A DNA stretch of 64,000 nt from Pseudomonadales bacterium (GTDB taxonomy: Bacteria; Pseudomonadota; Gammaproteobacteria; Pseudomonadales; UBA7239), in assembly GCA_041395665.1 (NCBI GenBank), contig JAWLAB010000001.1:310001-374000 (forward strand), in the 5' to 3' direction. The translations under genes were made by a program, and so were the position numbers. This document shows positions 1 to 7,969 of this stretch, one piece after another (position 1 is the first letter of the stretch; each line of letters starts with the position of its first letter). The notes under the pieces are model-generated. The model was not told the origin of the DNA. It saw nothing but the letters and a program-made list of their open reading frames with translations, and searched no databases.

Positions 1-1
1 T

Positions 2-1897
2 GCGCGCGCACTCAACAAAAGCAATATTGCTGCCTGCGCCTACCATCACCGCGCATTAATTAATGTTGCCGATGCTTACAGCGATCAGCGCTTTGATTTT
101 TCTGGCACACGCGCCTTCGATCAAAAAACCGGTTATCGCTCACAATCTTTTCTTTCTGTGCCTTTAATCGGCGACAACGGCCGTATTATCGGCGTGATGC
201 AGTTGATTAACGCCAAAGATGAAACCGGCAACACGATAGAGTTTTTGCCTGCGCTGGAACCTGCCGTGCAAGCGTTATCTGTTTTTGCGGCGATTGCACT
301 CGACAATCAAATGCTGGCAGAACAGCAAAAAGATTTATTGATCGAATTATCAGCAGAGCCCAACACCCGCGCGTTAATTGAGCGCATTTTGCACGAAGCA
401 AAATTACTCACACACGCTGACGGCGGCACGCTGTATTTGTTGAAAGATGATTTGCAACAACCGCGCTTGGAATTTGCATTGGTATTAAACGATACGCTCA
501 ATATCAACATGGGTGGGCGCAATGGCAGTGCTGTAACATTACCACCCATTTCACTGTACAACGAAGATGGCAGTGAAAATTTACACAATGTTGCCACCTG
601 TGCTGCACTGCAACGAAAAGTGATCAACATTGCTGATGCGTATAGTGACCAGCAATTTGATTTTTCTGGCACGCGCGCGTTCGATCAACAAACCGGTTAT
701 CAATCGCGTTCTTTTCTCGCTGTGCCGCTGCTCAATCACGAGAATGATGTCGTTGGCGTCTTACAGCTAATTAACGCATGCGATACACATACTGGTGCGA
801 TTGTCTCCTTTTCTGAGCGCACTGAATCGTTGGTCAATGCTCTCGCTTCTTATGCTGCCATTGCACTCACCAATCAAATTCTGGTGCAAGAATTAAAAAA
901 TCTGTTGGATGCCTTTATTCGCTGTATCGCGCAAGCTATTGATGCCAAGTCTCAACACACTTCCGCGCACTGCCAAAAAGTGCCGGTGTTGATGGAAATG
1001 ATTGCGCAAGCTGCCAACGATGACGACACCGTCTTTCACGACTTCACCCTCAACGATGACGACTGGTATGAACTACGCGTCGCGGCGTGGCTGCACGATT
1101 GCGGCAAATTATCCACGCCAGATTCTGTGTTAGATAAAGCCACCAAATTGCATTTAATGCGTGATGGCATAGAAACCATTCATGTGCGCTTTGCTGCACT
1201 GCGCCAACAAAAAATGACCGCGTTTTATCAAGCTGTTCTTGCAGACCCAGCGCAGCAAACAGTATTGCAAACACAACTGGATGAGGAGTTAGCACAATTA
1301 GAAGCGGATAGACAATTCATCACTACCGCTAATAAAGGTGGCGAATTCATGGCGCCGGAAGCGAAAGCGCGCGTGCAGCAAATTGCACAACTGCAATGGT
1401 TGGACGCGAGCAATCAAGCGCAACCGATGTTGACTGAGGAAGAAGTTTACAACCTGTGTATTGATCGCGGCACGCTGACCAGCGAAGAGCGCAGCGTGAT
1501 CAACAATCACATGGCGGTGACGATAGATATGTTGGAATCACTACCGTTTCCGAAAAAATTGCGCCGCGTGCCGGAATACGCTGGCGGCCACCATGAAAAA
1601 ATGGACGGCACTGGATTTCCGCGTGGCTTGAAGCGTGAACAGATGTCACTGCCCGCGCGCATGATGGCGATTGCCGATATTTTTGAAGCACTCACTTCAC
1701 GCGATCGCCCTTACAAACAGCCGATGAAAATCAGTATGGCGCTGGGCATTTTGAAAAAAATGCGCAACGACAACCACATCGACCCTGATCTCTACGAATT
1801 GTTTGTGCGCAGCCGCGTGTGGGAAAAATACGCGCATGATGCTCTGCTGCCAGAGCAACTCGACATCACCGATGCGCGCGAGTTTTTAACAGCGTAA
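2..1897 (+). CDS. GAF-GAF-HD-GYP cyclic-di-GMP phosphodiesterase (5' partial)
   Basis: The reading frame is open from base 2, so the start lies outside the window. It encodes the end of one GAF domain, a complete second GAF domain (about 370-890) and a C-terminal HD-GYP domain (about 900-1880). The two GAF copies share near-identical blocks such as ADAYSDQ-FDFSGTRAFDQ-TGY, which indicates an internal duplication. The HD dyad is seen in AAWLHDCGKLSTP, and the GYP signature reads HHEKMDGTGFP, with Phe in place of the usual Tyr. HD-GYP proteins typically hydrolyse cyclic di-GMP, and GAF domains usually sense a small ligand; neither ligand nor activity can be read here. About 100 residues separate the HD and GYP motifs. 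Family call is secure; the substrate is inferred. Confidence 0.9.
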   Translation, partial: ARALNKSNIAACAYHHRALINVADAYSDQRFDFSGTRAFDQKTGYRSQSFLSVPLIGDNGRIIGVMQLINAKDETGNTIEFLPALEPAVQALSVFAAIALDNQMLAEQQKDLLIELSAEPNTRALIERILHEAKLLTHADGGTLYLLKDDLQQPRLEFALVLNDTLNINMGGRNGSAVTLPPISLYNEDGSENLHNVATCAALQRKVINIADAYSDQQFDFSGTRAFDQQTGYQSRSFLAVPLLNHENDVVGVLQLINACDTHTGAIVSFSERTESLVNALASYAAIALTNQILVQELKNLLDAFIRCIAQAIDAKSQHTSAHCQKVPVLMEMIAQAANDDDTVFHDFTLNDDDWYELRVAAWLHDCGKLSTPDSVLDKATKLHLMRDGIETIHVRFAALRQQKMTAFYQAVLADPAQQTVLQTQLDEELAQLEADRQFITTANKGGEFMAPEAKARVQQIAQLQWLDASNQAQPMLTEEEVYNLCIDRGTLTSEERSVINNHMAVTIDMLESLPFPKKLRRVPEYAGGHHEKMDGTGFPRGLKREQMSLPARMMAIADIFEALTSRDRPYKQPMKISMALGILKKMRNDNHIDPDLYELFVRSRVWEKYAHDALLPEQLDITDAREFLTA

Positions 1898-1902
1898 ACC
1901 GC

Positions 1903-2841
1903 TTACAGTGATAGCGTCTGGCTGGCGTGAAATTGTAAACGCGCAAAATATTCTGCTGATGGTTTGTGCGCGTGCACCATATCGGGTCGCGCGGGCAATT
2001 TTTCTGACAACAAACGCGATACCCAGAACCGCGATGCCGCCAATTGCAAAATTGCCTGCCAGTGCGTCTTTTCTAATTCGTTCAATGCGCGATGTTGTTG
2101 ATACGCATAGACAATGGCGCTGTAGCGTTCCTGTTCAATGCCGCCATCCGGTAACACGCACCAATCGTTAATCACGATCGCTAAATCCAACGCCAACACA
2201 TCCGTGCAGGCATTGTAAAAATCAATCACGCCGCACAATGCATCACCTTCATACAATGCGTTGTCATGAAATAAATCGCCGTGAATTAAACCCGTTGGCA
2301 GATTCAATACCCGCACCTGCACCGCGTTGGCAATTTGCGCATCCAATAAATCTTTTTGTTCCGCATTGATACAAGAAGCCAATCGTTCACGCGCTGCACG
2401 CATCCACTCTGTGCCGCGATGATTGGCGCGCTGTTCAGGATAATGCTGGCTGGCTGCGTGCATGCGGCCGAGAAAATCGCCGATAGCGCGGCACTGTTCC
2501 ACTGTCATGCTGCGCGGATGTTTGCCCGATAAACGCGGAAACAACAGTGCCGGCTTGCCCGACAACGCGTGCAGCGTTTTGCCATTCGCATCGGCCAAGG
2601 CATGCGCTACCGGCAACTGTTTTGCAAATAACCAATCCATCAGGCGCACAAAAAATGGCAATTCCTCTGCACTGATTTCTTCAAAAATGGTCAAAATCCA
2701 TTGTTGCTTTTCGGCTTGCAGAAAATAAGTGCTGTTTTCGATACCATCGCTGGCACCAACGCAAGACGACAAAGCCTGCACACCATAGCCGCGCAACAGC
2801 GCCAATAATTCTTTTTCATCTAAGGCTGTGTAAAACGCCAT
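1903..2841 (-). CDS. thrB: Homoserine kinase type II (ThrB)
   Basis: A 312-residue protein of the choline-kinase/aminoglycoside-phosphotransferase fold used by the ThrB family of Pseudomonas-type bacteria. It phosphorylates homoserine to O-phosphohomoserine in threonine synthesis. The catalytic loop is visible as LIHGDLFHDNALY (about residues 188-200), followed by the metal-binding VIDFYNA. The N-terminal MAFYTALDEKELLALL is typical of this family and supports the ATG at 2841, preceded by AAGG about nine bases upstream. It converges with the HD-GYP gene (5 bp gap) and lies downstream of rsmE on the same strand. Other APH-fold kinases are possible, but the length and N-terminus favour ThrB. 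Confidence 0.85.
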   Translation of the reverse strand: MAFYTALDEKELLALLRGYGVQALSSCVGASDGIENSTYFLQAEKQQWILTIFEEISAEELPFFVRLMDWLFAKQLPVAHALADANGKTLHALSGKPALLFPRLSGKHPRSMTVEQCRAIGDFLGRMHAASQHYPEQRANHRGTEWMRAARERLASCINAEQKDLLDAQIANAVQVRVLNLPTGLIHGDLFHDNALYEGDALCGVIDFYNACTDVLALDLAIVINDWCVLPDGGIEQERYSAIVYAYQQHRALNELEKTHWQAILQLAASRFWVSRLLSEKLPARPDMVHAHKPSAEYFARLQFHASQTLSL

Positions 2842-2869
2842 GCTCGCTGCCTTTGCTCAAAAACTGTTA

Positions 2870-3619
2870 TTAAATTGTTTGTGGCAGTGAAGCAAAGTCG
2901 CCCCACTGATATTGCAACACACTGATTGCCGCCAAGGGTGCTGTTTCGGTACGCAGCACGCGAGGGCCAAAAGTCAGTGCGCGGCAATTCGCCGCTAATG
3001 CCACAGCAATTTCATCCTCCGACAAACCGCCTTCGGGGCCGATTAACAACAACACACTGCGCGGTTTTTCTTGCACCGCTGGTAATGCGCTGTCACTGCG
3101 ATGATGCAACACAAACCGTTGTTCACTGTTGTCTTCTGCTAAACATGCACTAAAATTTTTTGCCACATGCAAAGTTGGCAAAAAAGTTCGGCCACTCTGC
3201 TCGCAAGCACTGACAATAATTTTTTGCCACTGCTCGTGTTTTTTCTGCCGGCGCTCATCGCTCAAACGCACTTCAGTGCGCTCGCACAACAGCGGCGTAA
3301 TGCTGCTCACACCCAGCTCGGTGCTTTTTTGTAAAACAAAATCCATGCGTTCGCCGCGCGAAACGCCTATCGCCAAATGAATATGTAAAGGCGATTCACG
3401 ATTCACCGCTGAAACATTTTCAATTTGTACCGTGACAGCTTTGCGCGTGCATTCTGTGATGTGCGCATGCGCTTCGTTACCTACGCCATCAAATAAAATG
3501 ACAGCCTGCCCAACTTTTGCGCGCAACACCACACTCAAATGGTGCGCAGCGTCCGCTGGCAGCAGCAATTCACTGCCCGCCACCAACGGTTGCTCAACAC
3601 ACAAGCGCGTGATGCGCAT
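2870..3619 (-). CDS. rsmE: 16S rRNA (uracil-1498-N3)-methyltransferase RsmE
   Basis: A 249-residue SPOUT-class methyltransferase that methylates U1498 of 16S rRNA using S-adenosylmethionine. The SAM-binding trefoil-knot signature LLIGPEGGLSEDEI lies in the C-terminal third, followed by FGPRVLRTETAPLAAI; both are hallmarks of RsmE. The ATG at 3619 (MRITRL) is preferred over an upstream in-frame ATG, because it matches the family N-terminus and avoids overlapping ahcY, which ends 13 bp upstream. Its position directly behind ahcY is sensible, since methyltransferases produce the S-adenosylhomocysteine that AhcY removes. It may be cotranscribed with ahcY. Confidence 0.93.
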   Translation of the reverse strand: MRITRLCVEQPLVAGSELLLPADAAHHLSVVLRAKVGQAVILFDGVGNEAHAHITECTRKAVTVQIENVSAVNRESPLHIHLAIGVSRGERMDFVLQKSTELGVSSITPLLCERTEVRLSDERRQKKHEQWQKIIVSACEQSGRTFLPTLHVAKNFSACLAEDNSEQRFVLHHRSDSALPAVQEKPRSVLLLIGPEGGLSEDEIAVALAANCRALTFGPRVLRTETAPLAAISVLQYQWGDFASLPQTI

Positions 3620-3632
3620 CGCAATGCTACTT

Positions 3633-5045
3633 TTAGTATTTGTAGCTATCAGGTTTGAACGGGCCTTCCACTGCAGCACCGATGTAGCTCGCCTGCTGCT
3701 TGGTCAACTTGGTCATCACGCCGCCAAAACCGCGCACCATGTGTGCTGCTACTTCTTCGTCCAATTTTTTCGGCAATACCGTGACGCTGATTTGATTGGC
3801 TTTCAGTGAACTTTCCAAATCTGCAAAGCGGCGCTCAAACAAATACATTTGCGCTAACACTTGGTTGGCGAAAGAGCCGTCCATCACGCGCGATGGGTGA
3901 CCTGTCGCATTGCCCAAATTCACCAAGCGACCTTCCGACAACAGAATCAAAAAATCATCCGCTTTTTTGCTGCGATAAATTTTATGTACTTGCGGTTTCA
4001 CTTCTTCCCAACGCCAATTTTTGCGCGTGAAAGCGGTGTCGATTTCATTGTCGAAGTGACCGATGTTGCACACTACCGCGCCGCTTTTCAGTGCTTTGAG
4101 CATGTGTTTATCGCATACATCAACATTGCCGGTCGCCGTTACCACCAAATCCAATGAGCTGAGCAAGGCTGCGTCTACGCCGTCCGCTTTGCCAGTGTTT
4201 TCGCCATTTTTGTACGGCGACACCACTTCGTAACCGTCCATGCACGCTTGCATCGCGCAGATTGGATCGATCTCACTGATTTTGACAATCATGCCTTCCT
4301 GACGCAGCGATTGCGCAGAACCTTTGCCCACATCACCGTAACCGAGCACCAGCGCTTTTTTGCCGGCGAGCAAATGATCGGTGCCGCGCTTGATCGCATC
4401 ATTCAAAGAATGGCGGCAGCCGTATTTGTTATCGTTTTTCGATTTAGTGACAGAATCGTTGACATTGATTGCCGGCACTTTCAATTCGCCTTTTGCCAAC
4501 ATTTCTTGCAAGCGGTGTACGCCTGTGGTGGTTTCTTCGGTGATACCGTGAATTTTTTCCAACATTTTTGGATATTTTTGATGCAGCATCAGCGTCAAGT
4601 CGCCGCCGTCATCCAACACCATGTTGGCATCCCACGGCTTGCCATCTTTCAAAATGGTTTGCTCGATACACCAATCGTATTCCTGCTCAGTTTCACCTTT
4701 CCAAGCGAACACCGGAATACCGGCAGCGGCAATCGCAGCCGCCGCGTGATCTTGCGTCGAGAAAATATTGCACGAGGACCAGCGCACTTCGGCACCCAAT
4801 TCCACCAGCGTTTCAATCAACACGGCGGTTTGAATCGTCATGTGGATACAGCCGAGAATTTTTGCGTTCTTCAAGGGTTTTTTCTTGCCATATTTCGCGC
4901 GCAATGCCATCAACGCGGGCATTTCCGTTTCGGCAATATCCATTTCTTTGCGACCCCAAGCAGCGAGCGCAATGTCGGCCACTTTGTAGTCATGTTTAGT
5001 TTTAGCTGTTGCTGTTTTAGCAGCGGGTGTTTTTTTAGCTGACAT
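3633..5045 (-). CDS. ahcY: Adenosylhomocysteinase (SAH hydrolase)
   Basis: A 470-residue enzyme that reversibly splits S-adenosylhomocysteine into adenosine and homocysteine, relieving product inhibition of methyltransferases. Visible motifs are the substrate-domain CNIFSTQDHAAAA, the NAD-binding VLGYGDVGKGSA, and the family C-terminus ending KPDSYKY. The first 15 or so residues form an extra Lys/Ala/Thr-rich tail before the conserved YKVADIALA. A GGAG Shine-Dalgarno lies eight bases before the ATG. The leader carries a SAH riboswitch (5130-5214), so expression probably rises when its own substrate accumulates. rsmE follows 13 bp downstream. Confidence 0.97.
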   Translation of the reverse strand: MSAKKTPAAKTATAKTKHDYKVADIALAAWGRKEMDIAETEMPALMALRAKYGKKKPLKNAKILGCIHMTIQTAVLIETLVELGAEVRWSSCNIFSTQDHAAAAIAAAGIPVFAWKGETEQEYDWCIEQTILKDGKPWDANMVLDDGGDLTLMLHQKYPKMLEKIHGITEETTTGVHRLQEMLAKGELKVPAINVNDSVTKSKNDNKYGCRHSLNDAIKRGTDHLLAGKKALVLGYGDVGKGSAQSLRQEGMIVKISEIDPICAMQACMDGYEVVSPYKNGENTGKADGVDAALLSSLDLVVTATGNVDVCDKHMLKALKSGAVVCNIGHFDNEIDTAFTRKNWRWEEVKPQVHKIYRSKKADDFLILLSEGRLVNLGNATGHPSRVMDGSFANQVLAQMYLFERRFADLESSLKANQISVTVLPKKLDEEVAAHMVRGFGGVMTKLTKQQASYIGAAVEGPFKPDSYKY

Positions 5046-5129
5046 GCGTCATTCTCCAAAGGTTTGAAAAATAACGCGGTGGAGTAAGCACAACTGAACA
5101 GTAGCACTCGCCAACCGCGGTACGGGTTT

Positions 5130-5214
5130 AGCGAGCGCAGTTTTGACGGCAGAGCCGTGAAAGCTGAGCCTGGCGCAATCGGCTAAACCGTTGCGTTGCA
5201 GCGCTCCTCAGGGG
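5130..5214 (-). promoter_or_regulatory. SAH riboswitch upstream of ahcY
   Basis: On the minus strand the ahcY leader contains the conserved core of the S-adenosylhomocysteine riboswitch: GAGGAGCGCTGCAA (complement of about 5196-5209), then CCAGGCTC (5165-5172), then AACTGCGCTC (5133-5142). Stem P1 is CTGAG/CTCAG (5207-5211 with 5164-5168). The pseudoknot-type pairing GAGCGC/GCGCTC (5201-5206 with 5133-5138) is also present. This class is known upstream of ahcY in beta- and gammaproteobacteria and turns expression on when SAH binds. The 3' end lies about 85 bases before the ahcY ATG, leaving room for an expression platform that I could not define. Confidence 0.9.
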
Positions 5215-5271
5215 AGGCGGATTGTAGCCTGAGCAAGTGTTGCGGGAAACACTACGCCCGTAAGGTATGGA

Positions 5272-5709
5272 TTAATGTGACTCCTGCAACAACACCCGCT
5301 GCACGCCACTGTTGGCTGCAAGGTCTTGCAGAGTGAACTGGCGCAAGTGATCGAGGAACGCACGCTGCGCGCCATAAAGTGCGCGCCGCAGTTCGCAGCG
5401 CGGCGTGAGCGGGCAACTACCGTCATATTCCTCGCGCATACATTCGACAGCACCCTGCGTGACTTCGCAGTCTTCAATCACATTGGCGAGGTTGATCTCT
5501 ACGGCTGGCCGCGCCAATCGCACACCGCCACCTTTACCGCGCACGGTGCTGATGTATTCCTTGCGCGCCAAATGGTTCACCACTTTCATCAAATGGTTTT
5601 CTGACACGCGGTAGGCTTGCGCCAATTCTGCAATGGTGGCGAGCTCCTGTTTGTGGCTGAGATACATCAGCACGCGCAGGCAGTAATCGGTAAAGCGTGT
5701 TAATTGCAT
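5272..5709 (-). CDS. nsrR: NsrR-like Rrf2-family nitric-oxide-sensing repressor
   Basis: A 145-residue Rrf2 winged-helix regulator. The N-terminus MQLTRFTDYCLRVLMYL and the wing VRGKGGGVRLARP match the NsrR branch. Three cysteines in the pattern C-x8-C-x5-C (CMREEYDGSCPLTPRC) match the ligands of its nitric-oxide-sensitive Fe-S cluster. NsrR represses nitrosative-stress genes, classically hmp. Here hmp lies directly upstream on the same strand, and a near-consensus NsrR site sits in front of hmp, so this repressor may be cotranscribed with, and control, its own target. Other Rrf2 members such as IscR have different cysteine spacing and are less likely. Confidence 0.88.
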   Translation of the reverse strand: MQLTRFTDYCLRVLMYLSHKQELATIAELAQAYRVSENHLMKVVNHLARKEYISTVRGKGGGVRLARPAVEINLANVIEDCEVTQGAVECMREEYDGSCPLTPRCELRRALYGAQRAFLDHLRQFTLQDLAANSGVQRVLLQESH

Positions 5710-5786
5710 GACGGCAATCCCCTCGGCGTTTCACCTAGGGTGGGCGATGGTACAGCACGCGCCACCGAAATGTTGCCAACGGCTTC

Positions 5787-6956
5787 TCAACCTTCTAACG
5801 CTTCCGCTGGACCAAAAAATTCGTAGCGCACTTGTTTGTCAGGTACGCCCAAATGTTTCAGCAAGCGCTTCAGGTTGCGCATAAAAGGGCGCGGACCGAG
5901 GAAGTAAGCGTCCACATCGCGCGAAGCGGGCAGCCATTCAGCCAAATGCTGCTCGGTTAAATAGCCTTCAGCATCCACTTTGTCTTCTGGCACAGCATTG
6001 TCATAGCAGTAATAGCGCGTGAGTTGGGGGTGTTCGGCAGTAAAGCGATCAATGCTTTCACGAAACGCATGAACTGAGCGATCGCGGGCGCAGTGAATAA
6101 AAATTACTGGACGCTGGCTCGCTAGTGCAGTTTCCAGCATCGGCAAAGTGGGTGTGATACCGACACCGCCGCTGATCAACACCAAGGGTTTGTTGCTGTC
6201 TTGCAGCGTGAAATGTCCTGCCGGTGGAAATACGCGCAAGGTGTCACCCACTTGTACCTGATCATGCAAATAGTTGGAGACTTTGCCGCCGCGCTTCACA
6301 CTGATACGCAAGCTGTGTCCGTTGGCGGGTGCCGACAGTGAATAATTGCGGCGCTGCTCTTCGCCTTCGATCAACACACGCAAACCAATGTACTGCCCCG
6401 GTAATGCGCAATAACCTGCCGCCATCGGCAGGCGTTAAATAAAACGAAGTGACTTCCGCACTTTCGACTTTCTTTTCGACTTTGAACGCGTTCACGCCAG
6501 CCGCCCTCTGCAGCTGCCGTACGGTCATACACTTCACGCTCAGCCGCAATCAAAATATTCGCCAGTTGTTGATACGCTGTCGCCCATGCTGCCAACACTT
6601 CTTCCGTGGCAATCTCAGGCCCCAGCACTCTCACGAATGGCGCGCAGCAAACAAGTACCAACAATAGGGTACTGGATCCGCTTGCACCTGCAAAGCAACA
6701 GAGCGCTATTGGACGATCTGCGCAGGCAGATCCTTAATGCGCCCAAGTTATCAATGTGTTTGGCATACATCAGCACACTGTGCGCCAGCGCCGCGCGCGG
6801 TTGCGCACCACTCTGTTGATGCGCTTGATTAAACAGCGGGCGCACTTCTGGGTATTCACCCAACATGGTTTTGTAGAAATGGTTAATCAACGCTTCCCGC
6901 CAGACTCCAGCAGCAAGCACGGTGGATTTGATAATCGCTCGTTGTGCTTCATTCAT
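5787..6956 (-). pseudogene. hmp: Flavohemoglobin (nitric oxide dioxygenase) Hmp, disrupted by frameshifts
   Basis: The locus spans a full-length flavohemoglobin, which detoxifies nitric oxide to nitrate, but in pieces. The globin start (MNEAQRAIIKSTVLAAG, ATG 6956, SD GAGGAG) is in one frame. Later globin pieces (KDLPAQIVQ, YPIVG, LGPEIATEEVLAAW) and the linker (AFKVEKKVESAEVTSFYL) lie in other frames. The FAD/NAD reductase half (ALPGQYIGL to FFGPAEALEG, about 5790-6420) is one intact frame. I count about five frameshifts and one in-frame TAG between roughly 6400 and 6750. Some are homopolymer slips (TTAAAGG read as TTAAGG; GGATC with an extra C). Decay or local sequence error both fit. Confidence 0.85.
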
Positions 6957-6982
6957 TGCATCGCTCCTCGCGTTGGGTTTGT

Positions 6983-7005
6983 AAGATTTATTTTATTTAC
7001 ATCTT
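6983..7005 (-). promoter_or_regulatory. NsrR-like operator upstream of hmp
   Basis: An 11-1-11 inverted repeat with left arm AAGATTTATTT and right arm ATTTACATCTT. It agrees with the known NsrR consensus (AAGATGYATTT-N-AAATRCATCTT) at about 20 of 23 positions. It lies 27 bp upstream of the hmp ATG and in the same neighbourhood as nsrR, consistent with direct repression. It was identified by eye. Confidence 0.7.
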
Positions 7006-7100
7006 TATACGGTGCAATGTCTTTCTCCATTTCTGCGACAAATTGATGAGGATTTCAGATTTTTTTGCTGTTGCCGCCAAGCGCACCCAACCGTCCCTGT

Positions 7101-7949
7101 TCACCGGCGTATCAAACACAAGTGACCGTACGCACGGTAGGCATCCATTACCGCCTCCGCCTGCGCCGCCAAAATACCGGACAGTACAAGGCTGCCGCCC
7201 ATTTTCACCAAGGGGGCAATGCGCGGTGCGAGTTCACGTAATGGGCCGGCGAGAATATTCGCCAGCACCACGTCCGCTTGTTCTTTAATCGCTTCTCCAC
7301 TCGTCGCCACTAGCTGCACAGCGAGGCGATCACCGCAGCCGTTGTTGCTCGCGTTATCACGGCTGGCAATCAATGCTTGCGGATCGTTGTCATAACCCAA
7401 TGCAGAAGTTGCACCCAACAACAACGCGGCGACTGCAAGAATGCCAGAGCCGCAGCCGTAATCGATCACGGTTTTTTTTTGCAAATTTTGTGCATCCAAC
7501 CATTCCAAACACAGCGCTGTGGTGGGATGCGTGCCGGTGCCAAACGCCAAGCCTGGATCTAAACGCAACACCACACTGTCATCGTTCGGCACTTCTGACC
7601 AACTCGGATAAATCCACAAGCGTTTACCAAATTGCATGGGTTGGAAATGCTCCATCCACGCGCGCTCCCACACTTGATCGGCCAGCGGCTCAAAGCGCAG
7701 CGGCGGCAATGCATCACCCAGAGCAGCAAACAGCTGCGCGTGCAAATCTTCTGCGAAAAAATCTTCCGTGAACAAACCCACCAACTCCACTTCTTGCCAC
7801 AGCGCAATTTCACCAGGCCCCGGCTCAAATAAAGGTTGGTCCGCTGCATCGCGATAAGTTACGGACACTGCGCCCAGTGCGAGTAATAAATCTTCAAATT
7901 CTTCACTCTGCTGCTGCGACACGCGAATAAAACATTGCAACCAATTCAT
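7101..7949 (-). CDS. prmA: Ribosomal protein L11 methyltransferase PrmA (3' end frameshifted)
   Basis: PrmA trimethylates ribosomal protein L11 using SAM. The 282-residue frame shows the family N-terminus MNWLQCFIRV, the LDPGLAFGTGTHPTTALCLEWL segment region and the SAM motif VIDYGCGSGILAVAA. The frame ends at TGA 7101 with an unfamiliar tail (GHLCLIRR). In a shifted frame the expected C-terminus continues (FDTPVNRDGWVRLAATAKK, about 7116 down to 7060), so a one-base slip probably lies near 7117-7130. The protein would then be about 20 residues longer. Start ATG 7949 follows AGGA. Identity is secure; the 3' end as given is doubtful. Confidence 0.92.
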   Translation of the reverse strand: MNWLQCFIRVSQQQSEEFEDLLLALGAVSVTYRDAADQPLFEPGPGEIALWQEVELVGLFTEDFFAEDLHAQLFAALGDALPPLRFEPLADQVWERAWMEHFQPMQFGKRLWIYPSWSEVPNDDSVVLRLDPGLAFGTGTHPTTALCLEWLDAQNLQKKTVIDYGCGSGILAVAALLLGATSALGYDNDPQALIASRDNASNNGCGDRLAVQLVATSGEAIKEQADVVLANILAGPLRELAPRIAPLVKMGGSLVLSGILAAQAEAVMDAYRAYGHLCLIRR

Positions 7950-7969
7950 CCAAAAATCCTATTTTCAAT

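Noticed and set aside
4248..5042. A 264-codon plus-strand frame opposite ahcY
   Set aside because: The opposite frame encodes a full-length, highly conserved AhcY; this one has no recognisable motif.
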